Shown here: piece after piece, positions 1 through 7,918 of the stretch
How positions within the stretch are numbered: position 1 is the stretch's first letter
Layout: every line of letters begins with the position of its first letter
Assembly: GCA_938045805.1 (NCBI GenBank)
Contig: CALIBL010000005.1
Location: 1-48,180 of the forward strand
From: an uncultured Rubripirellula sp.
GTDB lineage: Bacteria > Planctomycetota > Planctomycetia > Pirellulales > Pirellulaceae
Direction of reading: 5' to 3'
DNA length: 48,180 nucleotides
Translations under genes and position numbers: made by a program
Notes under the pieces: model-generated
What the model was told of the DNA's origin: nothing
The model's input: only the letters and a program-made list of their open reading frames with translations
Database searches by the model: none

Positions 1-33
1 TGAATTCGAGTTCAGTTTGGAAAGACGACAATC

Positions 34-1860
34 GTGTCAAAGAAAAAAATTCAGTTCATGTGCACTGCGTTCCGCGACGGCTTTCAGTCGGTATACGGAG
101 CGAGAGTTTTCACCAATGACTTCTTGCCTGCGGTAGAAGCAGCGAGAGATGCTGGGATCTCATGGTTCGAAGCCGGCGGTGGCGCACGTTTTCAATCGTT
201 GTATTTCTACTGCAACGAAAACGCCTTTGACATGATGGACTCGTTCCGAGCCACGGCGGGACCCGATGCCAACCTGCAAACGCTCGCCCGCGGTGTGAAT
301 GTTGTTGGCCTTGATTCTCAGTCGAGCGACATCATCAAGCTGCATGCTGATCTGTTTAAAAAACACGGCATGACCACGATCCGTAATTTTGATGCTCTCA
401 ATGATGTCGACAACTTGATTTATAGCGGTCAGTGCATTGTTGATGCGGGTCTAAAGCATCAGGTTTGCGTGACGCTGATGGAATTACCGCCAGGTTGTCA
501 AGGTGCGCATGATCCTGAGTTCTATGTCGGGACCTTGCAAAAGATCCTTGATGCTGACATTCCATTTGATGCGGTATGCTTCAAAGATGCTTCAGGTACC
601 GCGACCCCATCAAAGGTTTACGAAACGATTCGTGAAGCGAGGAAGATTCTCCCGAGTGACGCCTTCATTCATTTTCACACGCATGAGACTGCGGGGGTTA
701 GCGTTCTGGCTAACAAGGCAGCTTTGGATGCTGGGGCAGATGCGATCGACTTATCGATGGCGCCGTGCAGCGGCGGAACCTGTCAGCCAGATATCTTGGT
801 GATGTGGCATGCTCTTCGAGGCAGCGATTTTGAACTTGACGTTGATGTCGAGAAAGTCCGTGAAGCCGAAGAAGTGTTCAAGGACTGCATGAAGGATTAC
901 TTCCTGCCACCCGAGGCAACCGCGGTTGAACCTTTGATTCCTTGGAGTCCGATGCCGGGTGGAGCTCTTACCGCCAACACGCAGATGCTGCGAGACAACG
1001 GGATCATGGAGAAGTATCCCGAAATCATCCTCGCGATGAGTGACGTGGTTCGCAAAGGTGGATTTGGAACATCGGTCACTCCCGTTTCTCAGTTCTACTT
1101 CCAGCAGGCGTTCAACAATGTCATGTTCGGCCCATGGAAAAAGATCGCTGAACCTTACGGAAAAATGGTTCTTGGTTACTTCGGTAAAACACCTGTGGCT
1201 CCAGATGCTGATGTCGTCAAACTAGCAGAGGAGCAACTTGGCTTGCCGCCCACTACCGAGAAGGTTCTCGTGCTCAATGATGCGGATCCGACCAAGGGCA
1301 TTGATGCGGCCAAGAAAGTTCTCGAGGAGGAAAATCTTCCTGTCAATGATGAAAACCTTTTCATTGCTGCGACCTGCAAAGAAAAGGGGATTCGATTCCT
1401 GCAAGGCAAAGCTGAGGTGGGGGTTCGAAAAATTGATCCCAATGCTGCCAGTGAAACACCTGTTGCCCCTGCTCCGGCCAAAGAGGGTCAGCCCGCCGAG
1501 TACGTCGTTTCAGTCGATGGCAAAAACGTGTTTATGGCATTCGAAGGAAACATGGTCACTGTCGAGGGGCGTGTGTTCCGAGTTGGGATCAAGCCTCAGG
1601 GGGAATCGGGTGCCTCGATAGGTTCTGAATCTTCATCTGGAGATGTTTCCGAGGTGACCTCACAGATGCCCGGAGCGGTCTTTAAAGTGCTCGCAAAACC
1701 GGGGGATTCGGTGAAGTCGGGTTCGCCGGTTCTGATTTTGGAGGCGATGAAGATGGAGATGGAAGTTGCATCTCCGGTGGATGGAGTGGTGGATAGCATC
1801 AAGGTGAGCGTCGGTGATCAGGTAGCAACCGGTCAGGTTCTCGCCACCATCCGAGGCTAG
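34..1860 (+). CDS. Biotin-dependent carboxyltransferase, pyruvate carboxylase subunit B / oxaloacetate decarboxylase alpha type
   Basis: This 608-residue protein should move CO2 between carboxybiotin and a 2-oxo acid, most likely pyruvate/oxaloacetate, in the cytoplasm. The N-terminal 300 residues are a DRE-TIM barrel: RDGFQ at residues 14-18 gives the metal-binding Asp15, FKDASG places the lysine that is carbamylated in pyruvate carboxylases at Lys184, and HFHTHE at 213-218 gives metal ligands His215 and His217. A PYC/OadA conserved domain follows. The last 80 residues are a biotinyl domain with EAMKMEM at 570-576 and Lys573 as the biotinylation site. The start is GTG at 34 behind GGAAAG. 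No biotin carboxylase gene lies in the window; if there is one it may be just to the left. No membrane decarboxylase subunits are seen, so carboxylation is favoured over a sodium pump, but the exact substrate is inferred. Confidence 0.9.
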   Translation: MSKKKIQFMCTAFRDGFQSVYGARVFTNDFLPAVEAARDAGISWFEAGGGARFQSLYFYCNENAFDMMDSFRATAGPDANLQTLARGVNVVGLDSQSSDIIKLHADLFKKHGMTTIRNFDALNDVDNLIYSGQCIVDAGLKHQVCVTLMELPPGCQGAHDPEFYVGTLQKILDADIPFDAVCFKDASGTATPSKVYETIREARKILPSDAFIHFHTHETAGVSVLANKAALDAGADAIDLSMAPCSGGTCQPDILVMWHALRGSDFELDVDVEKVREAEEVFKDCMKDYFLPPEATAVEPLIPWSPMPGGALTANTQMLRDNGIMEKYPEIILAMSDVVRKGGFGTSVTPVSQFYFQQAFNNVMFGPWKKIAEPYGKMVLGYFGKTPVAPDADVVKLAEEQLGLPPTTEKVLVLNDADPTKGIDAAKKVLEEENLPVNDENLFIAATCKEKGIRFLQGKAEVGVRKIDPNAASETPVAPAPAKEGQPAEYVVSVDGKNVFMAFEGNMVTVEGRVFRVGIKPQGESGASIGSESSSGDVSEVTSQMPGAVFKVLAKPGDSVKSGSPVLILEAMKMEMEVASPVDGVVDSIKVSVGDQVATGQVLATIRG

Positions 1861-1997
1861 GGAACGTCCTCCGGCGTCGATTCAATCACAAACTGGCAGT
1901 CGGGACAGAGACAGACCAACCCATGTGTCGACACTTGGGTATGATCATGAAGGTGTTCGGCATTGAAAATGCAACTTGAATCCGGAGGGTTCATTCT

Positions 1998-3365
1998 ATG
2001 AGTGTCTTCATTGATCCGGTTATTGCTCATGCGGCGGCATTGAGTCATTTTTGGCGATCACTCGACAACCGACTGCCCCGAGGCTCTCGTTGTTTTTGCC
2101 CTTTGAAAAAACTCTTTGTGTTGGGGTTGCTTTCCTTCTGTTTCGTCGTTGCTGACACGAGCACCGCCCCGCTCAAGGCGATTCCTCCTCAGGTCATTGA
2201 AAGTGATTCAGTCACGCAACCCTCAGCGTCTACAGAGAAGCCGGCGTCTACCGAGGAAGCGGCACAGGGAACGAAAGAGGAGCTCGGGCAGATTGCTGCT
2301 GGTCCGGGCGAGGGAAAAGATTCACCTTCACCCACTCTGGAGCAGTGGGTGAAGCAGTTGGGGCATGAAAACTACTTGCGACGTGAACGTGCGAGTCGAC
2401 ATTTGATCAAGGCTGGCCCCGCCGCGGTGGAAGCTTTGTCCAAGGCGGTGCGATCGGGAGACTTGGAGGTGGTTGAGCGGGCGGCTGCTGCAATGATTGA
2501 AATCGCAATCTCGGTTCCACCTCGCGACGATGGTGGGGCTTATGAACGTTTGTTGGAGTTGTCCAGTCAGTCGGTTGGCCGTCCTGCTTCGATGGCTCGA
2601 AATGCTTTGGCGGAGGTGAAAGATTTCCGCAGTCAGCAGGCGAAGAAATCTTTGTCGCGTGCCGGCGTTTTCGTCGGCTTGGCAGAGTTCTCTATCGGTG
2701 CTCAAAGCCGACAGAGGATGTTGGTTGAGGTGGGGGATAATTGGAATGAGGATGTCAGTGCATTGCAGTGGCTCGAGTGGGTTGATGGCTATGACAATGC
2801 TCGAGTTGAAGGTCAGGCGGTAACACTCGAGGTGATGAGGGAGGTGGTTAAGATGCCTTCGCTGCGATCGCTTATCTTGGCCGATGCCGAGATTCGTGAT
2901 GACGCTCTTGATCCGCTGTCTGAACTGTCGAGGTTGGACACACTTGAATTTCAGTACAGTCGACTAGAGGAATCACAAGGGGATCTCATTGCTGCTTTGC
3001 CGCTGCGTACTTCCTTGATTTTGATGGGTACAGGGCTTTCTGAGCAGCGGGCCGAAAAGTTGAAAGAAGAGTTGCCCGGTTTGCAGATACAGTATCGTCG
3101 TGGAGGTTTTCTGGGTGTGATGTGCATCGATAACTTCGATGTTTGTGAGATTACCGGAATTCAAGAAGGAAGCGCAGCCGAGGCAGCGGGGCTAATGAGA
3201 GGTGACATCATCACCATGATTGATGATCGCGAGATCAAGCACTTTCGTGACCTCCAAAATGCGATCAACGAGCATGTTCCGGGTGACAGTGTGGAAGTCC
3301 AATATCAACGAGGTGGAGAAGATCAGTCTCTGTCACTTAAGCTCCGCAGGTATCAGGAGTCATGA
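1998..3365 (+). CDS. Exported/membrane-anchored HEAT-LRR-like-PDZ protein
   Basis: A 455-residue protein of unknown function. A hydrophobic segment at residues 37-52 suggests a late signal peptide or signal anchor. A low-complexity Ser/Thr/Glu linker follows, then a HEAT-like pair of helices at about 115-175. Residues 245-365 resemble irregular leucine-rich repeats (MPSLRSLILADAEI, LSRLDTLEFQYS). A PDZ domain fills 369-455, with a GFLGV carboxylate-binding-like loop and the GDIITMIDDREI core. PDZ domains bind protein C-termini, so an envelope scaffold or protease-adaptor role is possible; no catalytic residues are visible. ATG 1998 is chosen because GGAGGG lies 9 nt upstream. A TTG at 2103 would give a more ordinary signal peptide but has no ribosome binding site. 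The gene is followed closely by mutY. Confidence 0.8.
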   Translation: MSVFIDPVIAHAAALSHFWRSLDNRLPRGSRCFCPLKKLFVLGLLSFCFVVADTSTAPLKAIPPQVIESDSVTQPSASTEKPASTEEAAQGTKEELGQIAAGPGEGKDSPSPTLEQWVKQLGHENYLRRERASRHLIKAGPAAVEALSKAVRSGDLEVVERAAAAMIEIAISVPPRDDGGAYERLLELSSQSVGRPASMARNALAEVKDFRSQQAKKSLSRAGVFVGLAEFSIGAQSRQRMLVEVGDNWNEDVSALQWLEWVDGYDNARVEGQAVTLEVMREVVKMPSLRSLILADAEIRDDALDPLSELSRLDTLEFQYSRLEESQGDLIAALPLRTSLILMGTGLSEQRAEKLKEELPGLQIQYRRGGFLGVMCIDNFDVCEITGIQEGSAAEAAGLMRGDIITMIDDREIKHFRDLQNAINEHVPGDSVEVQYQRGGEDQSLSLKLRRYQES

Positions 3366-3393
3366 GTTTTGATCGTTCGATAGAGAGGGTCCG

Positions 3394-4593
3394 ATGAGGT
3401 CAGCTTCTACAGCGAGTCTTGATTTCGAAGCATGGCTCGACTCGCATGATTCTCCGGATCATGATCGGATCTGGTTGGATTCAACTTGGAGAGCCGCAGT
3501 GCGTCGTGACCTCTTGCGTTGGTTCCGTCGTGAGTCTCGTGATCTTCCGTGGCGAGTTGAATCGACTACCTACCGAGTGTGGGTAAGTGAAATCATGTTG
3601 CAGCAAACCCAAGTTGCGACGGTGGTTGATTACTACCATCGATTCATGAAGTCGTTCCCAACGGTACGAGATCTTGCTGATGCGAGCGAGCAAACCGTTC
3701 TCTCTCACTGGGAGGGCTTGGGCTATTACCGGCGTGCGCGTTCTTTGCATGCTGCAGCGAGAAAAATTGTGGACGAGCATGGGGGTGAATTCCCCGAAAC
3801 CTACCCGGAGGTTCTGGCATTACCCGGTGTTGGCCGATATACCGCCGGCGCGATTCTCTCGATTGCGTGTGATCAGCGTTTGCCGATTCTCGAAGGTAAT
3901 ACGCAGCGGGTCTTTAGCCGCTGGGTGGCAAGTCGAGCACCGGTAACCGAGCGGGCTGCGACCACTTTGCTCTGGAAAATTGCCGAGGCGATGCTCCCTA
4001 CACGCGATGCAGGATCTTTCAATCAAGCCGCCATGGAGTTGGGGGCATTGATTTGTCGTCCTACTTCGCCTCACTGCACGCAATGTCCTGTGTCAAAGCA
4101 TTGTCAGGCTAGTCGTTTGGGACTTCAGGAAGTGATTCCGGGGAAGGTGAAGAAGCTGAAGTATGAGGATAGAAAAGAATATGCCTTCGTTGTTCTCGAT
4201 CGAGAAGTGGCTGGTGTTGCGACGAAGTCTCGTTACCTGATACGGCTACTGCCGGAGGGTGGGCGATGGGCTGGCCTCTGGGATTTCCCGAGAACTTCCG
4301 ACCAGAGTTACCGAAAGATTGAGGATGCGAGTCGAGGGTTAAGCGCCGAGATCGGTCTGCCTCTGAAAGTAAAAGACAAGCTTTTGACCATTCAGCACGC
4401 TGTTACACGCTTTAAGATCAAGTTAAATGTTTATTCAGCAACTTGTAAGCTACCACGCAACACTGCTTTGAGGGTTTCAAAACCGTGGCGTCTGGCGACT
4501 CTTGAGGAGATGAAGGATTTGCCAATGAGTGTAACCGGTCGCAAAATAGCAGATTATCTGGCGAGGCCGTCGTCGGGCACCGAATCTTCTTGA
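3394..4593 (+). CDS. mutY: A/G-specific adenine DNA glycosylase MutY
   Basis: The protein (399 residues) removes adenine mispaired with 8-oxoguanine in base excision repair. The helix-hairpin-helix reads LPGVGRYTAGAI. The glutamate that protonates adenine is present in VSEIMLQQTQ as Glu66. The 4Fe-4S loop is canonical, C-X6-C-X2-C-X5-C in CRPTSPHCTQCPVSKHC. A MutT/Nudix-like C-terminal domain that reads 8-oxoG is visible (GGRWAGLWDFP). The odd feature is PILEGNTQR: the position of the catalytic aspartate of the family (E. coli Asp138, context LDGN) is occupied by Glu167. It sits 28 nt after the PDZ gene and may be co-transcribed with it. Confidence 0.93.
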   Translation: MRSASTASLDFEAWLDSHDSPDHDRIWLDSTWRAAVRRDLLRWFRRESRDLPWRVESTTYRVWVSEIMLQQTQVATVVDYYHRFMKSFPTVRDLADASEQTVLSHWEGLGYYRRARSLHAAARKIVDEHGGEFPETYPEVLALPGVGRYTAGAILSIACDQRLPILEGNTQRVFSRWVASRAPVTERAATTLLWKIAEAMLPTRDAGSFNQAAMELGALICRPTSPHCTQCPVSKHCQASRLGLQEVIPGKVKKLKYEDRKEYAFVVLDREVAGVATKSRYLIRLLPEGGRWAGLWDFPRTSDQSYRKIEDASRGLSAEIGLPLKVKDKLLTIQHAVTRFKIKLNVYSATCKLPRNTALRVSKPWRLATLEEMKDLPMSVTGRKIADYLARPSSGTESS

Positions 4594-4668
4594 TGTCCTG
4601 TTACACTTATGTTGTTGCTTAAAAACACGAAATCTGTTGCTAACTGCTTGATATTGCGGTTCGCCGGT

Positions 4669-4698
4669 TTGAGGGCAGTGTGTATCTGGGGGTATGAT
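4669..4698 (+). promoter_or_regulatory. Possible sigma70-type promoter for the cytochrome c peroxidase gene
   Basis: TTGAGG at 4669-4674 and TATGAT at 4693-4698 are separated by 18 nt, about 110 nt before the chosen start. It is a reasonable match to a housekeeping promoter, but a chance match cannot be excluded. Confidence 0.3.
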
Positions 4699-4805
4699 GA
4701 TTGGTGGATAGGGCGAAGTATCGTCCCGCAACCGCGCATCCTCCTCCAAGCCATTTTCAATATTATTCAATAAGTATTTCTCAACTGCGAAGGGTGAAAG
4801 ATCGT

Positions 4806-6062
4806 ATGCGCCTAGACTTGTGTAAGATCGCCTGCGGGATCGTGATCTCGATGGGAAGTTTTGCGGTGGCTCAGGATGCTGCCGAAGTGACGCTGGGGGA
4901 TCCATCGTTGACGGCGGGTGTTCCAGGTGTTGGCCTGCTGACCAATGATGAATTAGATCGCTGGTTGGACGACCCAGATAATCATGTGGAACTGAAAGTA
5001 AAACTCCCACAAGGGCTTAGTGCCGCGAGTGGAAATATTTATATTCCTGACGACAACCCGATGACTCGCGCCAAGATTGAATTGGGCCGACAGTTGTACT
5101 TTGACAAAAGATTGTCTAGCGACAATACCGTGTCCTGTGCGTCATGCCACGACCCGATGCTTGGTTACGGGGCTGAAACTGCGTTTGGTGTTGGTGTTCG
5201 AGGGCAGCAGGGTGGAAGGAATTCACCGGTCAGTTACAACCGCATCGTCAGCAAGGCTCAGTTTTGGGATGGGAGAGCCGACTCGCTCGAAGCACAAGCG
5301 GTTGGTCCGATCGCGAACCCAATCGAAATGGGAAATACGCACGAAGCGAGCGTGAAGACGGTCAGCAGCATTTCTGGCTACCGAAAACAGTTTGACCGCA
5401 TCTTTGAGGATGGGGTAAACATCGACAACATCGGGAAAGCAATTGCGACGTTTGAGCGTGCTCTCGTCACAGGTCCAATGGGTTATGACGCCTACGATGC
5501 GTTGGCAAAATTTGAGAAGCAGTTCGCTGAGGACTTGGAATATCTTGATGAAGAGCCAGCTCTCAAAGCGAAGTACGAAGAAATCAAAGCCATGACAGAA
5601 ATGTACCCGATGAGTGAATCGGCACAACGTGGAATGGTCTTGTTCTTCAACAAAGCGAAATGTTCAGCGTGCCACGCCGGTGCGAACTTTGCTGATGAGC
5701 AGTACCACAACTTGGGTGTGGGAATGCAGGCGGCAAAGCCTGACTTGGGGCGATTTGATGTGACCAAGGAAGACAAGGACCGCGGAGCTTTCAAGACGCC
5801 AACACTTCGTAATGTTGCTTTGTCGCCCCCATACATGCACGATGGTAGCCAGCAGACATTGGAAGAAGTCATCGATTGGTACGACAAGGGTGGTCATAAG
5901 AATGAGTGGCTGAGTGACAAGATGAAGCCCTTGAATCTAACTGACCAGGAAAAAGTTGACTTGTTGGGATTCCTTGTTGAAGGCCTGACGGGTGAATTCC
6001 CATACGTCAGCCAGTCGCGTCTACCCCCGACTGTCTCTGCTGACGAAAAAGTGGTTCAGTAA
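4806..6062 (+). CDS. Di-heme cytochrome c peroxidase (MauG/CcpA family)
   Basis: A periplasmic di-heme c-type enzyme expected to reduce H2O2 with electrons from small cytochromes, or to act as a MauG-like oxidase. From ATG 4806 it has 418 residues and starts with a signal peptide ending near VAQDAA. Two heme-c motifs are present, CASCH at 111-115 and CSACH at 286-290, the usual one-per-domain layout. GAFKTPTLRNVALSPPYMHDG matches the conserved C-domain region carrying a distal heme ligand Met. The reading frame stays open upstream to a TTG at 4701, but that start would put 35 charged residues before the signal peptide, so 4806 is preferred. AAGGGTGA precedes it. An intrinsic terminator follows at 6094-6128. 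Confidence 0.92.
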   Translation: MRLDLCKIACGIVISMGSFAVAQDAAEVTLGDPSLTAGVPGVGLLTNDELDRWLDDPDNHVELKVKLPQGLSAASGNIYIPDDNPMTRAKIELGRQLYFDKRLSSDNTVSCASCHDPMLGYGAETAFGVGVRGQQGGRNSPVSYNRIVSKAQFWDGRADSLEAQAVGPIANPIEMGNTHEASVKTVSSISGYRKQFDRIFEDGVNIDNIGKAIATFERALVTGPMGYDAYDALAKFEKQFAEDLEYLDEEPALKAKYEEIKAMTEMYPMSESAQRGMVLFFNKAKCSACHAGANFADEQYHNLGVGMQAAKPDLGRFDVTKEDKDRGAFKTPTLRNVALSPPYMHDGSQQTLEEVIDWYDKGGHKNEWLSDKMKPLNLTDQEKVDLLGFLVEGLTGEFPYVSQSRLPPTVSADEKVVQ

Positions 6063-6749
6063 TTTCTGAGGCAAACCGATATCAATCACATGGACAACGC
6101 CGACATATTCGTCGGCGTTGTTTTTTTTGAAGCCGATCTTTTCCGCCACGAAGGTGGTCGTGTGATCCGCGCGAAATGTCGGTGTCGCCCCGATCCCAGT
6201 ATCGCAATCCAGCCCAGTGGGAAGGTCAATCGCAAACCGCATCGCGGGGCTCGCATTTGCTTGGTGAATTGCATCACAAAACAGTCCTCTTGGTGATCCC
6301 TTGGTCCCCGTCCCGAGCATCGCGTCGATGATCACCTGTGCATCGCTGAGATGATCACTTATTTGCTGGGGCGTTTCGATGAAATGATGCGGGATGTCTG
6401 CTTTAACGGCAATCTGATAATTGATGAATGCGTCACCCGTTATTTTGGTTTCATCCACCAAGGACAAGATTTTAACACTTCGATTATATCTCTGAAGGTG
6501 TCTTGCAATGACATAGCCGTCACCTCCGTTGTTGCCGCCGCCGCAGAAGATCACTGTTTTTCCGTGCGGAGCATGCAGGTTGATCACGTCTGCCGCGCCG
6601 CATCCAGCGTTTTCCATCAGGACGACTCCCTGAATCTGGTATTCATCAATTGCGATGCGGTCAACGCTTCGTACTTGCTCGCGGTTTAAAGGAGGCAGTT
6701 TTAGCTTGCAGGAACGACTGCGATGTTGTTCAGTTTCAGGCATTTCCAA
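6021..6749 (-). CDS. nnrE: NAD(P)H-hydrate epimerase, YjeF N-terminal type
   Basis: The product (242 residues) interconverts the R and S forms of damaged NAD(P)H hydrates so that a dehydratase can repair them. The Rossmann-like fold carries GGGNNGGDG at residues 70-78, AMLGTG at 143-148 with the catalytic-type Asp142, and DLPTGLD at 175-181, all typical of the family. It is the stand-alone epimerase: the ADP/ATP-dependent dehydratase half found in E. coli YjeF/Nnr is absent. The alternative ATG at 6743 would remove two residues. The last 42 bp overlap the end of the peroxidase gene on the other strand, and the gene contains that gene's terminator. Confidence 0.9.
   Translation of the reverse strand: MEMPETEQHRSRSCKLKLPPLNREQVRSVDRIAIDEYQIQGVVLMENAGCGAADVINLHAPHGKTVIFCGGGNNGGDGYVIARHLQRYNRSVKILSLVDETKITGDAFINYQIAVKADIPHHFIETPQQISDHLSDAQVIIDAMLGTGTKGSPRGLFCDAIHQANASPAMRFAIDLPTGLDCDTGIGATPTFRADHTTTFVAEKIGFKKNNADEYVGVVHVIDIGLPQKLLNHFFVSRDSRG
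6094..6128 (+). terminator. Intrinsic terminator of the cytochrome c peroxidase gene
   Basis: CAACGCCGAC, a 6-nt loop ATATTC and GTCGGCGTTG form a perfect 10-bp stem (11 bp with the flanking A-T pair), followed by eight T. It lies 32 nt after the peroxidase stop codon and inside the coding sequence of nnrE on the opposite strand. Confidence 0.88.
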
Positions 6750-6787
6750 CCTGCCGAGAGGGGCTTATCTTAATGCAAGGATCACAT

Positions 6788-6819
6788 GTTGTAGGGTGAG
6801 ATTGTACCCTTCCTACAAT
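6788..6819. promoter_or_regulatory. Inverted repeat in the nnrE/fmdB divergent promoter region
   Basis: TTGTAGG at 6789-6795 and CCTACAA at 6812-6818 form a perfect 7-bp inverted repeat with a 16-nt spacer. TACAAT at 6814-6819 could be the -10 box for the fmdB-like gene, so the repeat would cover the promoter. An operator or a leader hairpin is possible; which regulator would bind is unknown. Confidence 0.35.
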
Positions 6820-6858
6820 ACCACGGCGGTGAGGTGCGGCTTTCAAAGGAATCTAGAC

Positions 6859-7083
6859 ATGCCACTTTATGAATACGAATGTCGGAGTTGCAAGAAAGTG
6901 ATTGAGGCGTTAATTCGCAGTGTTGATGAGACTGTCGCGTGCGAGGCGTGTGGAACGCCGGAGATGCAAAAGCTGATGAGCGTGCCTTCATCACCATCGG
7001 TGAAAGCGAAGAGTCTTCCGATGGCGTCTTCAGGGGGAGATTGCGGAGCACCGCGTTGTTGCGGTGGTGGTTGCTCAATGTAG
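6859..7083 (+). CDS. FmdB/CxxC_CxxC family zinc-ribbon protein
   Basis: A 74-residue protein beginning MPLYEYEC, the hallmark start of the FmdB putative regulatory protein family. Zinc ligands are Cys8, Cys11, Cys28 and Cys31. The tail is rich in Gly and Cys (CCGGGC), as in many family members. The frame is open upstream to 6655, but ATG 6859 fits the family start and has AAAGGA about 8 nt upstream. The family role is not well established; regulation of amidase/formamidase genes gave it its name. Confidence 0.88.
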   Translation: MPLYEYECRSCKKVIEALIRSVDETVACEACGTPEMQKLMSVPSSPSVKAKSLPMASSGGDCGAPRCCGGGCSM

Positions 7084-7241
7084 TGCCCGCTGCGTGGGAT
7101 TGCATTGACCTGCAGAGCAAATGGTTCGGTGAACAGGTGGATGTTGGCTCGTGAGTGACAAGTAAGCGAAACGATTTCCCGGCGGCAGCAAGTAGAGGCC
7201 GCTAGGGAAGAATGAATGATTTGAAAAAAAGGTGAACAGTG

Positions 7242-7718
7242 ATGACAACTCAGGCAAGTGAGACAGGCTTACAGCCCGTTGATCCTCATTTAGGGTTGTC
7301 GCGCCGTGGACTGATCCTAAGCCTAACCGCAATGGTAGCAGTTGGTCTGATTGTGTACTCGCTTTTCCCCGCGAGTGTTGGTGGACCGTCTTTACCCGTT
7401 GAGGTGAGTTTGGATTACAGGATGGTTGACTCGGTCAACGGGCAAGGCCCTGTGGCCACTGAAGTCGTGATTGTGAAAAACAAGGAGCCATTCGAGATTC
7501 CTCGATTAAGCATCGAGATCAACGGTCAATATCTCCTCTTTCGTGACTCGCCGCTGCTTGCACACGAGGAGTTAATACTTCCTCAGCAGGTGTTCACCGA
7601 CAAGAGAAGCAGTCAGCGTTTTAATCCACGCAAATATGAAGTTGAGGATGTCGTTGTGACCGGTCAACTTCCTTCTGGCTCGCGTGGGGTGATCAAGATT
7701 GATTACATCGACCATTGA
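7242..7718 (+). CDS. Single-pass membrane protein of unknown function
   Basis: I do not recognise this 158-residue protein. A short cytoplasmic N-terminus is followed by one membrane helix at about residues 23-43 (LILSLTAMVAVGLIVYSLF), after which about 115 residues, rich in beta-type sequence, should face the periplasm. ATG 7242 is chosen over the adjacent GTG 7239 because AAAGGTG ends 8 nt before it. The gene runs directly into a short open frame and the peptidase gene, so all three may share a transcript. Confidence 0.65.
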   Translation: MTTQASETGLQPVDPHLGLSRRGLILSLTAMVAVGLIVYSLFPASVGGPSLPVEVSLDYRMVDSVNGQGPVATEVVIVKNKEPFEIPRLSIEINGQYLLFRDSPLLAHEELILPQQVFTDKRSSQRFNPRKYEVEDVVVTGQLPSGSRGVIKIDYIDH

Positions 7719-7918
7719 TTTGCAAGTTAGCGATCATTCGAAGCGTTTTAGTTTTTCATCTTGTTTTTGGCGGATGCTCTTCGGGGATGTCTTATCCGAA
7801 GCGATTGACCCGGTTCTGCGTTAAGATTGCTGCGGATACCAAGCCTGAATCCAAGGGTTTGCTCGATCTACTTACAGACTTCATCTTTTATCTGGTTCTG
7901 AACGGGGTGATGGCGTGA
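7715..7918 (+). CDS. Possible small lipoprotein-like ORF bridging two genes
   Basis: An open frame of 67 codons fills the gap between the membrane protein and the peptidase. It would start at a TTG overlapping the upstream TGA (ATTGA) and end in a TGA overlapping the next GTG (GTGA). The N-terminus is hydrophobic and ends in FGGCSS, which loosely resembles a lipobox. No Shine-Dalgarno is evident and no family is recognised. It may equally be untranslated spacer. Confidence 0.25.
   Translation: MICKLAIIRSVLVFHLVFGGCSSGMSYPKRLTRFCVKIAADTKPESKGLLDLLTDFIFYLVLNGVMA

Noticed and set aside
1857..2048. Minus-strand frame of 63 codons with a CPDC motif between the carboxyltransferase and PDZ genes
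   Set aside because: It overlaps the start of the plus-strand gene, which has a strong ribosome binding site, and itself has none. The single CxxC and a short length are weak evidence, though a small protein from an internal ATG at 1993 cannot be excluded.
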